From Lachnoclostridium sp. UBA1781 (lineage in GTDB: Bacteria > Bacillota > Clostridia > Lachnospirales > Lachnospiraceae), in assembly GCA_002315495.1 (NCBI GenBank), contig DCGJ01000111.1, positions 1 through 12,337 on the forward strand: a DNA stretch of 12,337 nucleotides, read 5' to 3'. The notes beneath the pieces are model-generated. The model made no database searches and had not been told where the DNA came from. It saw nothing but the letters and a program-made list of their open reading frames with translations. Position numbers and translations under genes: made by a program. Below, one piece after another: positions 1-7,175 of the stretch (its first letter is position 1; the number at the start of each line of letters is the position of its first letter).

Positions 1-193
1 CACCGGCAACACGGTTCTTCACTTCCTTATTAAATGCACCGGCACCCATACCGAATGCAACATCCACAAGTGGAAGAATCGTCGTTCCGTCCGGAAGATT
101 GATTGCGTCTCCCACAACCGTCTTCGTGGAAATAAAACCTTCCATCCCATTCAATAATCCACTCATTGTCTCTGTAAAATTAACATCTGCCAT
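1..193 (-). CDS. gerW: GerW/YtfJ-family sporulation protein, N-terminal part
   Basis: The visible 64 residues start MADVNFTETMSGLLNGME and continue into a stretch with VVGDAINLPDGTTILP and then VDVAFGMGAGAF. This pattern (helix, 'vvGdpi..pdGttiiPv..v.fGfgaG') is typical of the GerW (YtfJ) family, whose B. subtilis member is made in the forespore and is linked to germination. The start is ATG at 193-191, with GGAGGTGG a few bases upstream. The C-terminal half lies beyond the window edge. It follows the DUF2953 gene by 81 bases on the same strand, the same neighbour order as ytfI-ytfJ in Bacillus, which supports the call. It is probably the last visible gene of the five-gene operon; no separate promoter is obvious in the 81-base gap. 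Function is inferred from family and context. Confidence 0.88.
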   Translation of the reverse strand, partial: MADVNFTETMSGLLNGMEGFISTKTVVGDAINLPDGTTILPLVDVAFGMGAGAFNKEVKNRVAG

Positions 194-274
194 TTGTTCC
201 ACCTCCAATGGATTTATTATAATCAATTCTATTCGTCACTGCAACCGCTTTCGAACATTTCAAAAAATCGGTTT

Positions 275-1414
275 TTATGCCACCTGATGGATGATATCCT
301 TAGCTTCATCCACAGATGCCACCATCTTGTCTTTTACACAAAATGCTTCCTTTTTCGCCTTCTTAAAGTCCTTATTAAACCAAATGCGAACCGCATACCA
401 TAGAAGGACACCCAGGGTAATTCGTCCCTTAACAAGTACCTGTCCTTCGATTTTCTTCTCTTCAAAATCCGGCACAAAGCTAAAGGTCGGTCCTACCATC
501 GCATATATGACAGACACCATCGCTGTAACCTTACCGGTCGTTTCAGGATCCCCGCTGCCGAAGACCATCGTGCCCTCTAATTTCTTCGGACACAGATGCT
601 TTAATATCTTCTTCAAGTACTTCCAAAGCATCGCCAGAACCCGCTTGGTGCGGTCCTTGGTCATATACTTCACCAGGATTTCTTTCTTTCGGGAGAACAG
701 TGTAAGCATTGCCTGTCCTGCTTCCTTATAGGAGTTCACCTTATCTTTTATCGCAAAAAGCTTCGCGAATCGTTTCTTCTTCGGTTCTTCCTCGGAAATG
801 CTCTCCTCGTCCTCGGAAGAATCCTCCGCCTCCAAGCTTCCCGATTCAACCGACGGCTCGGTTACTTCCGTCTTCTCTGCTTCCGCGGTTTCAATACGCT
901 CAGACGTCTCTTCTACGTTCGGCTTCTCTGTTGTCTCCGTAGTCTCTGCCTCTTTCGGCGTCTGCGTCTCTACCACTTCAGTAGGAATCTGCGTTTTGCT
1001 CACTTCATCCGAAATCTGCTGCTTCGATTCCTCGACCGAACTCCTAAGTTCTTCCAGCTTCTCCGGATGCTTCAAATCACCCTTTTCATCCACAGCGTAA
1101 GGATCGTCCTCGGCCTCAATCTTCGCTTCGTCCGGTTCTTCATCCTTTCCCATGGACTTTCGAAAAATTGGAATTCCAAGTACCCGTAAGCATAGGCTGC
1201 TGCCTTCCTCCATCAGAAACCTTGCCTGAATAAGTGGGAAACACCAGCGAACGCGGGCATTTACCTTCAGCTTCTCATATTTCTCGGCCTCCACCTTGTA
1301 GCGAAGCGGCGCGAACAAAATCAGAAGAACCAGTAACAGCACCAGCCCTAGCAAAACCAAAAGCGTGATTCCGAGAATCTTTAATATGGTCAATAAAATG
1401 GTCAGTACTATCAT
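275..1414 (-). CDS. DUF2953 membrane protein (YtfI-like) with acidic insert
   Basis: This 379-aa protein has one or two hydrophobic segments at residues 1-36 (very Leu/Ile rich), a short beta-type region to about 86, then a long acidic low-complexity stretch at about 90-210 full of Glu, Thr, Ser and Val. A conserved C-terminal part follows at about 250-355, with the motif GSGDPETTG near 286-294 and a 'VKGRITLG' strand before a final hydrophobic helix. The GDPxxTG pattern and the position next to gerW match DUF2953 (B. subtilis YtfI, roughly 220 aa), so the protein is enlarged by the insert. Its biochemical role is unknown; the link to GerW suggests a sporulation role at a membrane, which is inference. 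Its ATG overlaps the end of the 96-aa gene by 4 bases (ATGA), so translation is probably coupled. Confidence 0.82.
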   Translation of the reverse strand: MIVLTILLTILKILGITLLVLLGLVLLLVLLILFAPLRYKVEAEKYEKLKVNARVRWCFPLIQARFLMEEGSSLCLRVLGIPIFRKSMGKDEEPDEAKIEAEDDPYAVDEKGDLKHPEKLEELRSSVEESKQQISDEVSKTQIPTEVVETQTPKEAETTETTEKPNVEETSERIETAEAEKTEVTEPSVESGSLEAEDSSEDEESISEEEPKKKRFAKLFAIKDKVNSYKEAGQAMLTLFSRKKEILVKYMTKDRTKRVLAMLWKYLKKILKHLCPKKLEGTMVFGSGDPETTGKVTAMVSVIYAMVGPTFSFVPDFEEKKIEGQVLVKGRITLGVLLWYAVRIWFNKDFKKAKKEAFCVKDKMVASVDEAKDIIHQVA

Positions 1415-1701
1415 TCGAAATACCCCCTTACATCAAAGGTATTCGTCTCACGATAGACCTCCCCAATCATCTGCTCGAACAAAGCAAATGCTCTTGCCTT
1501 CGTTGAAGCGATGCCGTACACCTTCGCGTCCTCTCGATGTTCTAAGAGAAAAGCCCAAGCCGGCACGATTTCCATAATTCCGTTTTTGCTGTCTGTCAGA
1601 CAGTAGAAAAACAAACCCTTTCGCTTCTTTCTAAGGTCAGACAGCATTCCTTTTTTGATTTTTTCATCTTCCGGAAGTACTCGAATCTTCTTTGGATCCA
1701 C
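1411..1701 (-). CDS. hypothetical 96-aa protein
   Basis: This small basic-to-neutral protein has no signal peptide or membrane segment. The N-terminal third is charged (KKIRVLPEDEKIKKG, then DLRKKRKG). The rest looks like an alpha/beta domain, with FFYCLTDSKNGIMEIVPA followed by a helix rich in Ala and Phe. I do not recognise a family. The start is GTG at 1701-1699, chosen because GGGGTG sits just upstream and no better ATG is in frame; the next methionine is at residue 19. It lies 30 bases after the 449-aa gene and overlaps the DUF2953 gene by 4 bases, so it is very likely a real, co-transcribed gene rather than a chance frame. Function cannot be assigned. Confidence 0.75.
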   Translation of the reverse strand: MDPKKIRVLPEDEKIKKGMLSDLRKKRKGLFFYCLTDSKNGIMEIVPAWAFLLEHREDAKVYGIASTKARAFALFEQMIGEVYRETNTFDVRGYFE

Positions 1702-1731
1702 TGTCTCACCCCTTTCCGACGTTTTGTTATC

Positions 1732-3081
1732 TTAATCCAATAACTGCCAAACCATATCCAGCGATGCTCTCTTCTCTGCCTGATCGCGACATCCCTGAAG
1801 TGCCTGCAGCACATAATTCATAACTTCATTGTGTGAGTTGAAGAACACCGGTAACTCCTTTAATACCTGTGCCATTACCGCTCTCATATAACGACGGTCT
1901 TTTCCTGCAAATGCTTCCTCAAACGCAGCACTCATATCCTTACGTGCAGCCTCGATTCGCTTACTGTCCACGATGGTCTTATCCGCCTCTTCAAAGGAAA
2001 CAAACTTGGAAGTACCAATCAATTTCTTTGCCATGCCAAGCCGAATAATTTCATCCGCAGGTTCCTCTTCCTCCGCAAGATATTCATCAAGTTTTCCTTC
2101 GTCGCGAAGTACCTGCTGCGCAATCTTCTCCAATCTTCCCTCGAGATAGATAAAGCGGGAAACCGTCTCCTCACTTACGGACGGCTCATCCTCTGTCTCC
2201 AGATAGCCGGTAAAATGCTCGGCAACCTCCGAAATAATCGGTAACATCTGCGTTCTGCTCTCCGAGGTCTTATATCCCTCTTTCTCCACAAGCAAAATAG
2301 CCAATAAGAAGTTCACCAAAGACTGGAGCGGAAGAAAGCTTTCCGCCTCCACCGTAATCTTCGCCGTAGCATCTGCCACAAGGGCATCCATCTCCTCAAA
2401 CTGTTCCTTCGAAAGGATTGAAAAATCATATGCGGAAAGCTTGGTAAGAACTTCCTCATATGCCGCATTTTCCGTAAATGTCCCCTGCTTCTTTCCAAGC
2501 CCCGCTGCAGACAACAGCATATAAAGATAGCCGGAGAAGGACTCTTCATCGGTTCCCTCGTAGATTCCAAGACTTCCGTTTACAAGGTCATAGAAATGCC
2601 CCTTCGTCATACGAATCGGAAGCTGTGAAACCATGTCGCGAATACGCATATTCACAACCGCATTGTCCTCGGAGTTAAAGATAAACTGAAGCAGTTTTCT
2701 TGCCTCCTCTTCATCATCGGTTGCCTCAATGTTATCCTTGAAGCTATACTCCGCACGATTCATGAGGTACTCATAAATGGAAAGACGGTCAGTATAATAA
2801 GTGATGGTCTCGACACGCTCGGTTATCACCTTACGAAGCTCTAAAAGCGCGTCAATCATCGCATTCTGTTCTTCTTCCGAATAGTCCTTTTCGGAAATCA
2901 CGTTAGCGAGAACCTCAAGAAACTGCTTGGTGGCCTCGGCTCCAACCTGATCGAGCGCAATTGCGCCACACTGGCATCCCTCGTAAAAATCGTAGAAATT
3001 GGCAGCCAGGTTCATCCAGGTCATCTCGTAATATGCCGTGGACAAACGGCTGGCCATTGCCAATGGGAATTCCTTCTTCAT
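1732..3081 (-). CDS. hypothetical 449-aa helical cytoplasmic protein
   Basis: This is a long acidic protein predicted to be almost all alpha-helical, with many Glu/Ala/Leu-rich helices and no signal peptide. The only strongly hydrophobic run is about 14 residues near 253-266 (VNFLLAILLV), too short for a confident membrane span. A CxC pair is at residues 36 and 38 (GCQCG) in an otherwise Cys-poor protein. An acidic run (EEEEP) falls in the last third. I do not recognise the family; it may be a conserved uncharacterised clostridial protein. The start ATG at 3081 has GGAGG upstream, inside the last codons of the rhomboid-like gene, with only 3 bases between the two reading frames, so the two are probably translationally coupled. 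The protein may be a cytoplasmic partner of that membrane protein; this is inference from linkage only. Confidence 0.82.
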   Translation of the reverse strand: MKKEFPLAMASRLSTAYYEMTWMNLAANFYDFYEGCQCGAIALDQVGAEATKQFLEVLANVISEKDYSEEEQNAMIDALLELRKVITERVETITYYTDRLSIYEYLMNRAEYSFKDNIEATDDEEEARKLLQFIFNSEDNAVVNMRIRDMVSQLPIRMTKGHFYDLVNGSLGIYEGTDEESFSGYLYMLLSAAGLGKKQGTFTENAAYEEVLTKLSAYDFSILSKEQFEEMDALVADATAKITVEAESFLPLQSLVNFLLAILLVEKEGYKTSESRTQMLPIISEVAEHFTGYLETEDEPSVSEETVSRFIYLEGRLEKIAQQVLRDEGKLDEYLAEEEEPADEIIRLGMAKKLIGTSKFVSFEEADKTIVDSKRIEAARKDMSAAFEEAFAGKDRRYMRAVMAQVLKELPVFFNSHNEVMNYVLQALQGCRDQAEKRASLDMVWQLLD

Positions 3082-3084
3082 TCC

Positions 3085-4038
3085 TTAATAACCTCCAAAA
3101 GTACTTCCTTTGTCAGAATCGTCTGCACCGACATGGGTATGTGTGAACAAATGATCCATACAATATTCGTAATTGCCATTGCATTTGGAACAGAATCGGA
3201 ATTCCAAATCCTCTCCGTCAAGTTCCGTTCTGCCGCAAATAGCGCATTTGTGTCTCGTAATCACCGCACGACCGGTCGCCGGATTGCTGGCCACATTACC
3301 ATAGGTATAGCCGCGCTCCACGCCCTCGCGATAAACTCTGGCACGGCGGGCATTTCCCGCATTTCTCTTGCGATTCTTTCGAATCGAGGTAAAGAAGAAC
3401 ACAAGGAAATTGAGAAGCGCCACGACAACCGCAATCGCTGTCGCAACGGCGTATCTCTCGTAGAAACTGTCGCCGGTTCGAAAAGCCTTCACCAGCATGC
3501 TAATAATGCTGTAGGCTTCGATACCGCCATACACGATTCCGAGCCACTTCATCTTCACCGGAATGACGAAGAACAAAAGAAGCTGTACATCCGAATATTC
3601 CACGGCAAAGGCCAAGAACATGGACAGATTTAAGAACTCCAGCGTAACCGGAAAACTGTATGGGGAATTGAAAATCACTGCCAGAGCGGCATACATAATA
3701 AACACATACAGGATGTTACAGAGAACACCGCCAAAATAGAACACATTGAAGCGAAATGCTCCCCACCTTTGTTCCAGACTCTTACCAATAATGTAATACA
3801 GGTACAGAGAAATCATCATAAATAACACATTCGAGCTTTCAATCGGCTGAATTAAGAATGTGACCAGTCTCCATACCTGTCCCTTTAATACCTTGTCGAC
3901 ATCGAGCATCAGCCAGTTATAATAAAAATCCGGACTGACAATAGAAAGTACATAGCCGGCTACATACAGAATAATGACATAAAACATCAGATTCCGAATT
4001 GCGTAGCGACCGATTTTTCGTTCTAATTTGTTTAACAT
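3085..4038 (-). CDS. rhomboid-like membrane protein, probably proteolytically dead, with C-terminal zinc-binding tail
   Basis: This 317-aa protein has about six hydrophobic segments between residues 15 and 217. Rhomboid-fold landmarks are visible: GQVWRLVT at 53-60 (the WR loop), GKSLEQRWG at 85-93, and MFLAFAVEYSDVQLLLFFVIPVKMKWLG at 140-167, with the 'FFxIPVKxKWL' run typical of bacterial rhomboids. The catalytic GxSG is missing: the equivalent place reads LNLSMF. No histidine occurs in the last membrane segment, so a Ser-His protease is unlikely. After a basic linker (about 219-245) comes a cytosolic tail with C265, C268, C283, C286, C293, H296, H300 and H302, resembling a zinc ribbon or binuclear zinc site. 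It is the first gene of the operon, just downstream of the consensus promoter, with a GGAGTG ribosome site. A scaffold or quality-control role, by analogy with pseudo-rhomboids and derlins, is inference. Confidence 0.82.
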   Translation of the reverse strand: MLNKLERKIGRYAIRNLMFYVIILYVAGYVLSIVSPDFYYNWLMLDVDKVLKGQVWRLVTFLIQPIESSNVLFMMISLYLYYIIGKSLEQRWGAFRFNVFYFGGVLCNILYVFIMYAALAVIFNSPYSFPVTLEFLNLSMFLAFAVEYSDVQLLLFFVIPVKMKWLGIVYGGIEAYSIISMLVKAFRTGDSFYERYAVATAIAVVVALLNFLVFFFTSIRKNRKRNAGNARRARVYREGVERGYTYGNVASNPATGRAVITRHKCAICGRTELDGEDLEFRFCSKCNGNYEYCMDHLFTHTHVGADDSDKGSTFGGY

Positions 4039-4129
4039 AATTCACTCCGTTCTGAGATTTTCGGCTTCACCCCGCCGAATTCACATTTCCCTTTTTTATC
4101 TCCCAAAACCTACTCGCATAGATATTCTA

Positions 4130-4158
4130 ATTATACGGATTTTCCCCCTTTCTGTCAA
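4130..4158 (-). promoter_or_regulatory. consensus sigma-A promoter for the minus-strand operon
   Basis: Read on the minus strand there is TTGACA (4158-4153), a 17-base spacer (4152-4136) and TATAAT (4135-4130). Both hexamers match the housekeeping consensus perfectly. The expected transcription start is near 4123, leaving a leader of about 85 bases before the rhomboid-like ATG at 4038. The spacer contains a GGGGG run. The strength suggests steady vegetative expression of the operon unless it is repressed. Confidence 0.87.
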
Positions 4159-4179
4159 TGTGAAACGCATTGTATTGAC
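4154..4179. repeat. inverted repeat GTCAAT-N14-ATTGAC between divergent promoters
   Basis: GTCAAT at 4154-4159 is mirrored by ATTGAC at 4174-4179. The left arm overlaps the minus-strand -35 box, and the right arm overlaps the plus -35 region. A second small pair, CAATG (4156-4160) and CATTG (4168-4172), is offset inside it. It may be an operator that could control both directions, or only a by-product of two -35-like boxes. No regulator is identified. Confidence 0.4.
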
Positions 4180-4198
4180 TTCGGAATTGTGCTATACT
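4170..4198 (+). promoter_or_regulatory. extended -10 promoter for rqcH-hisJ
   Basis: On the plus strand TATACT (4193-4198) is preceded by TG one base upstream (TGC at 4190-4192), which makes an extended -10. A weak -35, TTGTAT (4170-4175), lies 17 bases upstream. A better-looking TTGACT (4175-4180) is only 12 bases from the -10, so it is not a proper partner. The start point would be near 4205, giving a leader of about 29 bases. Confidence 0.6.
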
Positions 4199-4222
4199 TT
4201 CTTCATAAAAGGGAATATTCAT

Positions 4223-4227
4223 GGAGG
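4223..4227 (+). promoter_or_regulatory. ribosome binding site deciding the rqcH start
   Basis: GGAGG sits 6 bases before the ATG at 4234. The frame is also open upstream to a GTG at 4189, but that codon overlaps the -10 box (4193-4198) and precedes the expected transcript start. The 616-aa version starting MAFDGF is therefore the right one. Confidence 0.85.
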
Positions 4228-4233
4228 TTTATC

Positions 4234-6084
4234 ATGGCATTTGACGGTTTCGTCGTGTCTTCCCTGGCAGACTCGCTCCGTAAGACTCTTGTCGGCGGAC
4301 GAATCAACAAAATCAGCCAGCCGGAGCCGGACGAATTAATCTTAACAATAAAAAACTTTGACCAGTACAAGCTTCGCATTTCAGCAAATGCGTCCCTTCC
4401 TCTGGTCCTTCTCGCCGAAGAAACCAAACCCGCGCCGATTACCGCTCCGGCCTTTTGCATGTTGCTTCGCAAACACTTGAACAGCGCGCGAATCATCAAT
4501 GTGATTCAGCCGGACACGGAGCGTATCCTGATGCTTCAGATCGAGCATTTGGATGAGCTGAGCGATTTGAAGACCAAATGGCTCATTATCGAGATTATGG
4601 GAAAGCACAGCAACATCATCTTCTGCGATTCCGACTGGAAGATTTTAGACAGTATCAAGCATGTATCTGCGCTTGTGAGCTCGGTTCGAGAGGTTCTTCC
4701 GGGCCGGCAGTATTTTGTTCCGAAAACAACGGACAAATGCTCGCCAATCGAAACCAAAGCACTTCTTGCAGCCTCCTCTGTTGACGAGGGACTGTTTGGT
4801 TCCTCCGAATGGGAGCAGGTGTTCGGAAAGGAAACCTGTTCATCCGACATTGAAGCCGCATGGGACGCTGTTCGTCAGAAACCAATGCCGCTTTTTAAGG
4901 CCATTTATACCACCTTTACCGGCTTCTCTCCGCTTCTTGCCGAGGAGCTTTGCTCTCGTGCCGGTGTTGACGGAAGTCGACCGGGAGAAGCCTTATCCGC
5001 GGCCGAGTTCTCAGGATTATTGGATGCTTTTATAGATTTTAGAAATGCCACACTTTCCGGCTCTTTCACTCCAAGAATCTTCTACGAGGAAGCAGCTCCG
5101 AAAGAGTTTCACGTATTCCCGATTAGTATCTACGAGAATTCCGAGCGCTTTACGACGGAGATTTTGGACAGTCCAAGCGCAATGCTTTCCATGTATTATC
5201 TGGAGAAGGACAAGAGCTCACGCATGAAGCAACGCTCCGCGGACCTTCGCAAGGTTGTGTCCTCTGCGATTGAGCGAACCACAAAGAAAGCAGACCTTCA
5301 AAGAAAACAGCTGGCGGATACCGAGGGGCGGGATAAGTTTCGAATCTATGGCGAGTTACTTACCACCTACGGCTATTCATGCCCGGAGGGAAGTACGAAT
5401 TTTACTTGTCTTAACTATTACACGAACGAAGACATTACAATTCCTCTTGACTCTGATTTATCCGCTGTGGAAAATGCGAAACGCTACTTTGACAAGTACG
5501 CCAAGCAAAAGCGCACCGCGTCGCAGGTCAAGGTGCATTTGGCGGAAACTGAGCAGGAGCTGTTGCACCTTCGAAGTGTGTTAGAGTCGATGGAATATGC
5601 CGATGGTGAAGAAGACCTGGCACAGATTAAGAAAGAGCTGACCGATTTCGGCTATCTGAAGTTCCATAAAACCGAGAATAACGGAAAGAAAAAGGCCAAG
5701 CTCCCGAAGAGTCAGCCTTATCACTATGTAACCGCGGACGATTACCATATCTATGTCGGTAAGAATAATTATCAGAATGATGAACTGACCTTCCACTTTG
5801 CAGAAGGTGGGGACTGGTGGTTCCATGCCAAGCAGGCGCCGGGTTCTCATGTCATCTTAAAAAGTAAGGGTGTTGAACCACCGGAGCATGTGTTTGAGCT
5901 TGCTGCCAATCTGGCCGCCTACTACTCCTCCGAGCGCACGGGCACCAAGGTAGAGATTGACTACTCGGAAAAGAAAAACATTAAGAAGCCAAATGGCGCT
6001 AAGCCGGGATTCGTTGTATATTACACCAACTACTCCATGATTGCTACGCCATCCGTTTCGGAGCTGACACTTTTGGACAAATAA
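4234..6084 (+). CDS. rqcH: RqcH/NFACT-family ribosome quality control protein (formerly FbpA/fibronectin-binding)
   Basis: This 616-aa protein has the classic NFACT layout. The N-terminal NFACT-N region begins MAFDGF and contains LVGGRINKI...QPEPDELIL. A mid region follows with long charged helices likely to form coiled coils (about 350-390 and 420-490). The C-terminal NFACT-R (DUF814) domain spans about 496-605, with the diagnostic DWWFHAKQAPGSHVIL. In B. subtilis RqcH binds the obstructed 50S subunit carrying peptidyl-tRNA and recruits tRNA-Ala to add C-terminal alanine tails that mark the chain for degradation. Family members are also annotated as fibronectin-binding proteins. The Asp-Arg pair described as needed for tRNA selection appears here as Glu96-Arg97 (QPDTERIL), a conservative change. 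It has its own promoter, divergent from the rhomboid-like operon, and is followed 46 bases later by hisJ, probably on the same transcript. Confidence 0.93.
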   Translation: MAFDGFVVSSLADSLRKTLVGGRINKISQPEPDELILTIKNFDQYKLRISANASLPLVLLAEETKPAPITAPAFCMLLRKHLNSARIINVIQPDTERILMLQIEHLDELSDLKTKWLIIEIMGKHSNIIFCDSDWKILDSIKHVSALVSSVREVLPGRQYFVPKTTDKCSPIETKALLAASSVDEGLFGSSEWEQVFGKETCSSDIEAAWDAVRQKPMPLFKAIYTTFTGFSPLLAEELCSRAGVDGSRPGEALSAAEFSGLLDAFIDFRNATLSGSFTPRIFYEEAAPKEFHVFPISIYENSERFTTEILDSPSAMLSMYYLEKDKSSRMKQRSADLRKVVSSAIERTTKKADLQRKQLADTEGRDKFRIYGELLTTYGYSCPEGSTNFTCLNYYTNEDITIPLDSDLSAVENAKRYFDKYAKQKRTASQVKVHLAETEQELLHLRSVLESMEYADGEEDLAQIKKELTDFGYLKFHKTENNGKKKAKLPKSQPYHYVTADDYHIYVGKNNYQNDELTFHFAEGGDWWFHAKQAPGSHVILKSKGVEPPEHVFELAANLAAYYSSERTGTKVEIDYSEKKNIKKPNGAKPGFVVYYTNYSMIATPSVSELTLLDK

Positions 6085-6130
6085 CTGTCTGCATTTTACT
6101 TCTGAAATTCAGTGACACGAAAGGAATTTT

Positions 6131-6964
6131 ATGATACTCGCTGACTATCACAATCATTGCAACTTTTCCACCGATTCCAAGGCGACGCCGGAATCCATGC
6201 TGGAGCAGGCCATTTCCCTTGGGATTCGTCGCTACTGCTTCACCGACCATATGGACCTTGATTTTCCTTTGGATCCGAAGGAATTTATCTTCGATGTGGA
6301 CGAATACTTCAAAAAACTGAACGAGCTATCCGAGCAATACGGTCATCAGATTATGGTTCGTAAAGGAATCGAGCTCGGTCTCCGCAATGAGCCGGAGGTC
6401 CGTGACTCCTTAAAGGACCGTTATGAAGCTTTGGTAAATGCTCACCCGTTCGACTATGTCATCGGTTCGGTACACTGCTTGGAGTATTGTGACCCTTACT
6501 ATTCCGATTATTGGGAACGCCACTCGGCAGAGGAAGGCTTACGGCTCTATTTTGAGGTTATTCTCGATTGCTGCATGTTCTATGACAGCTATGATGTACT
6601 TGGTCATCTGGACTATCTTCGCCGCTATGTTCCTAAGGATCGAAGCTACGATTTGATGCAGTATACCGATTTATACGATGCCATTCTTAAGACAATCATT
6701 AGTAAAGGAAAAGGCCTTGAAGTGAACACCTCCTACTACGGAAAAGGAGGAAATGAGCCGCATCCGAATCGTTTCATTTTAAACCGCTATCGCGAGCTCG
6801 GAGGAGACCTGATTACCATAGGTTCCGACGCACACGATCCAAGTCACCTTGGCGTAGGCTACGAGGATGCACGTCGTCTTCTGCTCTCCCTCGGGTATCG
6901 CTATTACGCGACCTTTGAAGGAAGAAAGCCAAGCTACCATGACATTCCGACACATGTGAGGTAA
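6131..6964 (+). CDS. hisJ: histidinol-phosphatase, PHP type (HisJ family)
   Basis: This 277-aa protein is the usual length for HisJ/HisK. It would hydrolyse histidinol phosphate to histidinol, the penultimate step of histidine synthesis, with a multi-metal PHP active site in the cytosol. The expected metal ligands are all visible: H7 and H9 (DYHNHC), D15, H40 (FTDHMD), E81 (KGIELG), H115 (GSVHCLE), H159 (LGHLDY), D233 and H235 (GSDAHD). The start ATG at 6131 has AAAGGA upstream. It stands apart from any other his gene and follows rqcH by 46 bases, so it is probably expressed from the rqcH promoter. Related PHP phosphoesterases can act on other substrates, so the exact substrate is less certain than the fold. 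Confidence 0.88.
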   Translation: MILADYHNHCNFSTDSKATPESMLEQAISLGIRRYCFTDHMDLDFPLDPKEFIFDVDEYFKKLNELSEQYGHQIMVRKGIELGLRNEPEVRDSLKDRYEALVNAHPFDYVIGSVHCLEYCDPYYSDYWERHSAEEGLRLYFEVILDCCMFYDSYDVLGHLDYLRRYVPKDRSYDLMQYTDLYDAILKTIISKGKGLEVNTSYYGKGGNEPHPNRFILNRYRELGGDLITIGSDAHDPSHLGVGYEDARRLLLSLGYRYYATFEGRKPSYHDIPTHVR

Positions 6965-6972
6965 TGCCATTT

Positions 6973-7053
6973 ACGCCTAACGGAACGCTGGCAAGGCTTT
7001 GTAGGGCGGGCTTTAACGCCTAACGGAACGCTGGCAATGCTTTGTAGGGCGGA
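6973..7053 (+). repeat. tandem direct repeat, 43-base period (left part of nested element)
   Basis: Two copies of a 38-base unit lie at 6973-7010 and 7016-7053. They match at 36 of 38 positions, and the first 22 bases are identical, starting ACGCCTAACGGAACGCTGGC. Each copy carries a GCTGGCA...TTTGTAGGGCGG block. The same block recurs, inverted and diverged, in the right-hand repeats (7176-7273). The stretch is much richer in GC than the genes around it: 7021-7080 has 37 G or C of 60 by hand count. Confidence 0.85.
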
Positions 7054-7057
7054 CTGG

Positions 7058-7174
7058 GCGACACTCTCTCACTCCGGGGCCGCTCCCGCTTAGTTGCTTC
7101 ACGTAGCAGTGCTAAACTCGCTACACTCGTTAAGCACTGACGGAAGCAAATGCCCCTGCGTAAGAGAGTGTCGC
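7058..7174. repeat. long imperfect palindrome at the centre of the intergenic element
   Basis: The outer arms at 7058-7080 and 7152-7174 are complementary at 20 of 23 positions; the core GCGACACTCTCT/AGAGAGTGTCGC is perfect. Inside, TTGCTTC (7094-7100) pairs with GAAGCAA (7143-7149), and CAGTGCTAAAC (7107-7117) pairs with GTTAAGCACTG (7129-7139) with one mismatch, leaving a loop of about 11 bases. No protein-coding frame with a ribosome site is seen. It is not a simple terminator because no T run follows. It could be a MITE-like or REP-like intergenic repeat, or a structured RNA. Confidence 0.75.
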
Positions 7175-7175
7175 T

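Noticed and set aside
291..731. Plus-strand 146-residue frame
   Set aside because: Antisense shadow of the conserved DUF2953 part; no protein features.
798..1100. Plus-strand open frame rich in Ser and Val
   Set aside because: It is the antisense of the Glu/Thr/Ser-rich insert of the DUF2953 protein; low complexity keeps the opposite strand open. No ribosome site or homology.
3133..3633. Plus-strand 166-residue frame
   Set aside because: Antisense to the rhomboid-like gene, with an improbable composition and no ribosome site.
4175..4198. TTGACT as the -35 box of the rqcH promoter
   Set aside because: It is only 12 bases from TATACT, too close for sigma-A; the extended -10 with TTGTAT at 17 bases fits better.
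4189..4233. Longer rqcH start (GTG at 4189, 15 extra residues)
   Set aside because: The codon overlaps the -10 box, has no ribosome site, and the family start MAFDGF fits the ATG at 4234 with GGAGG.
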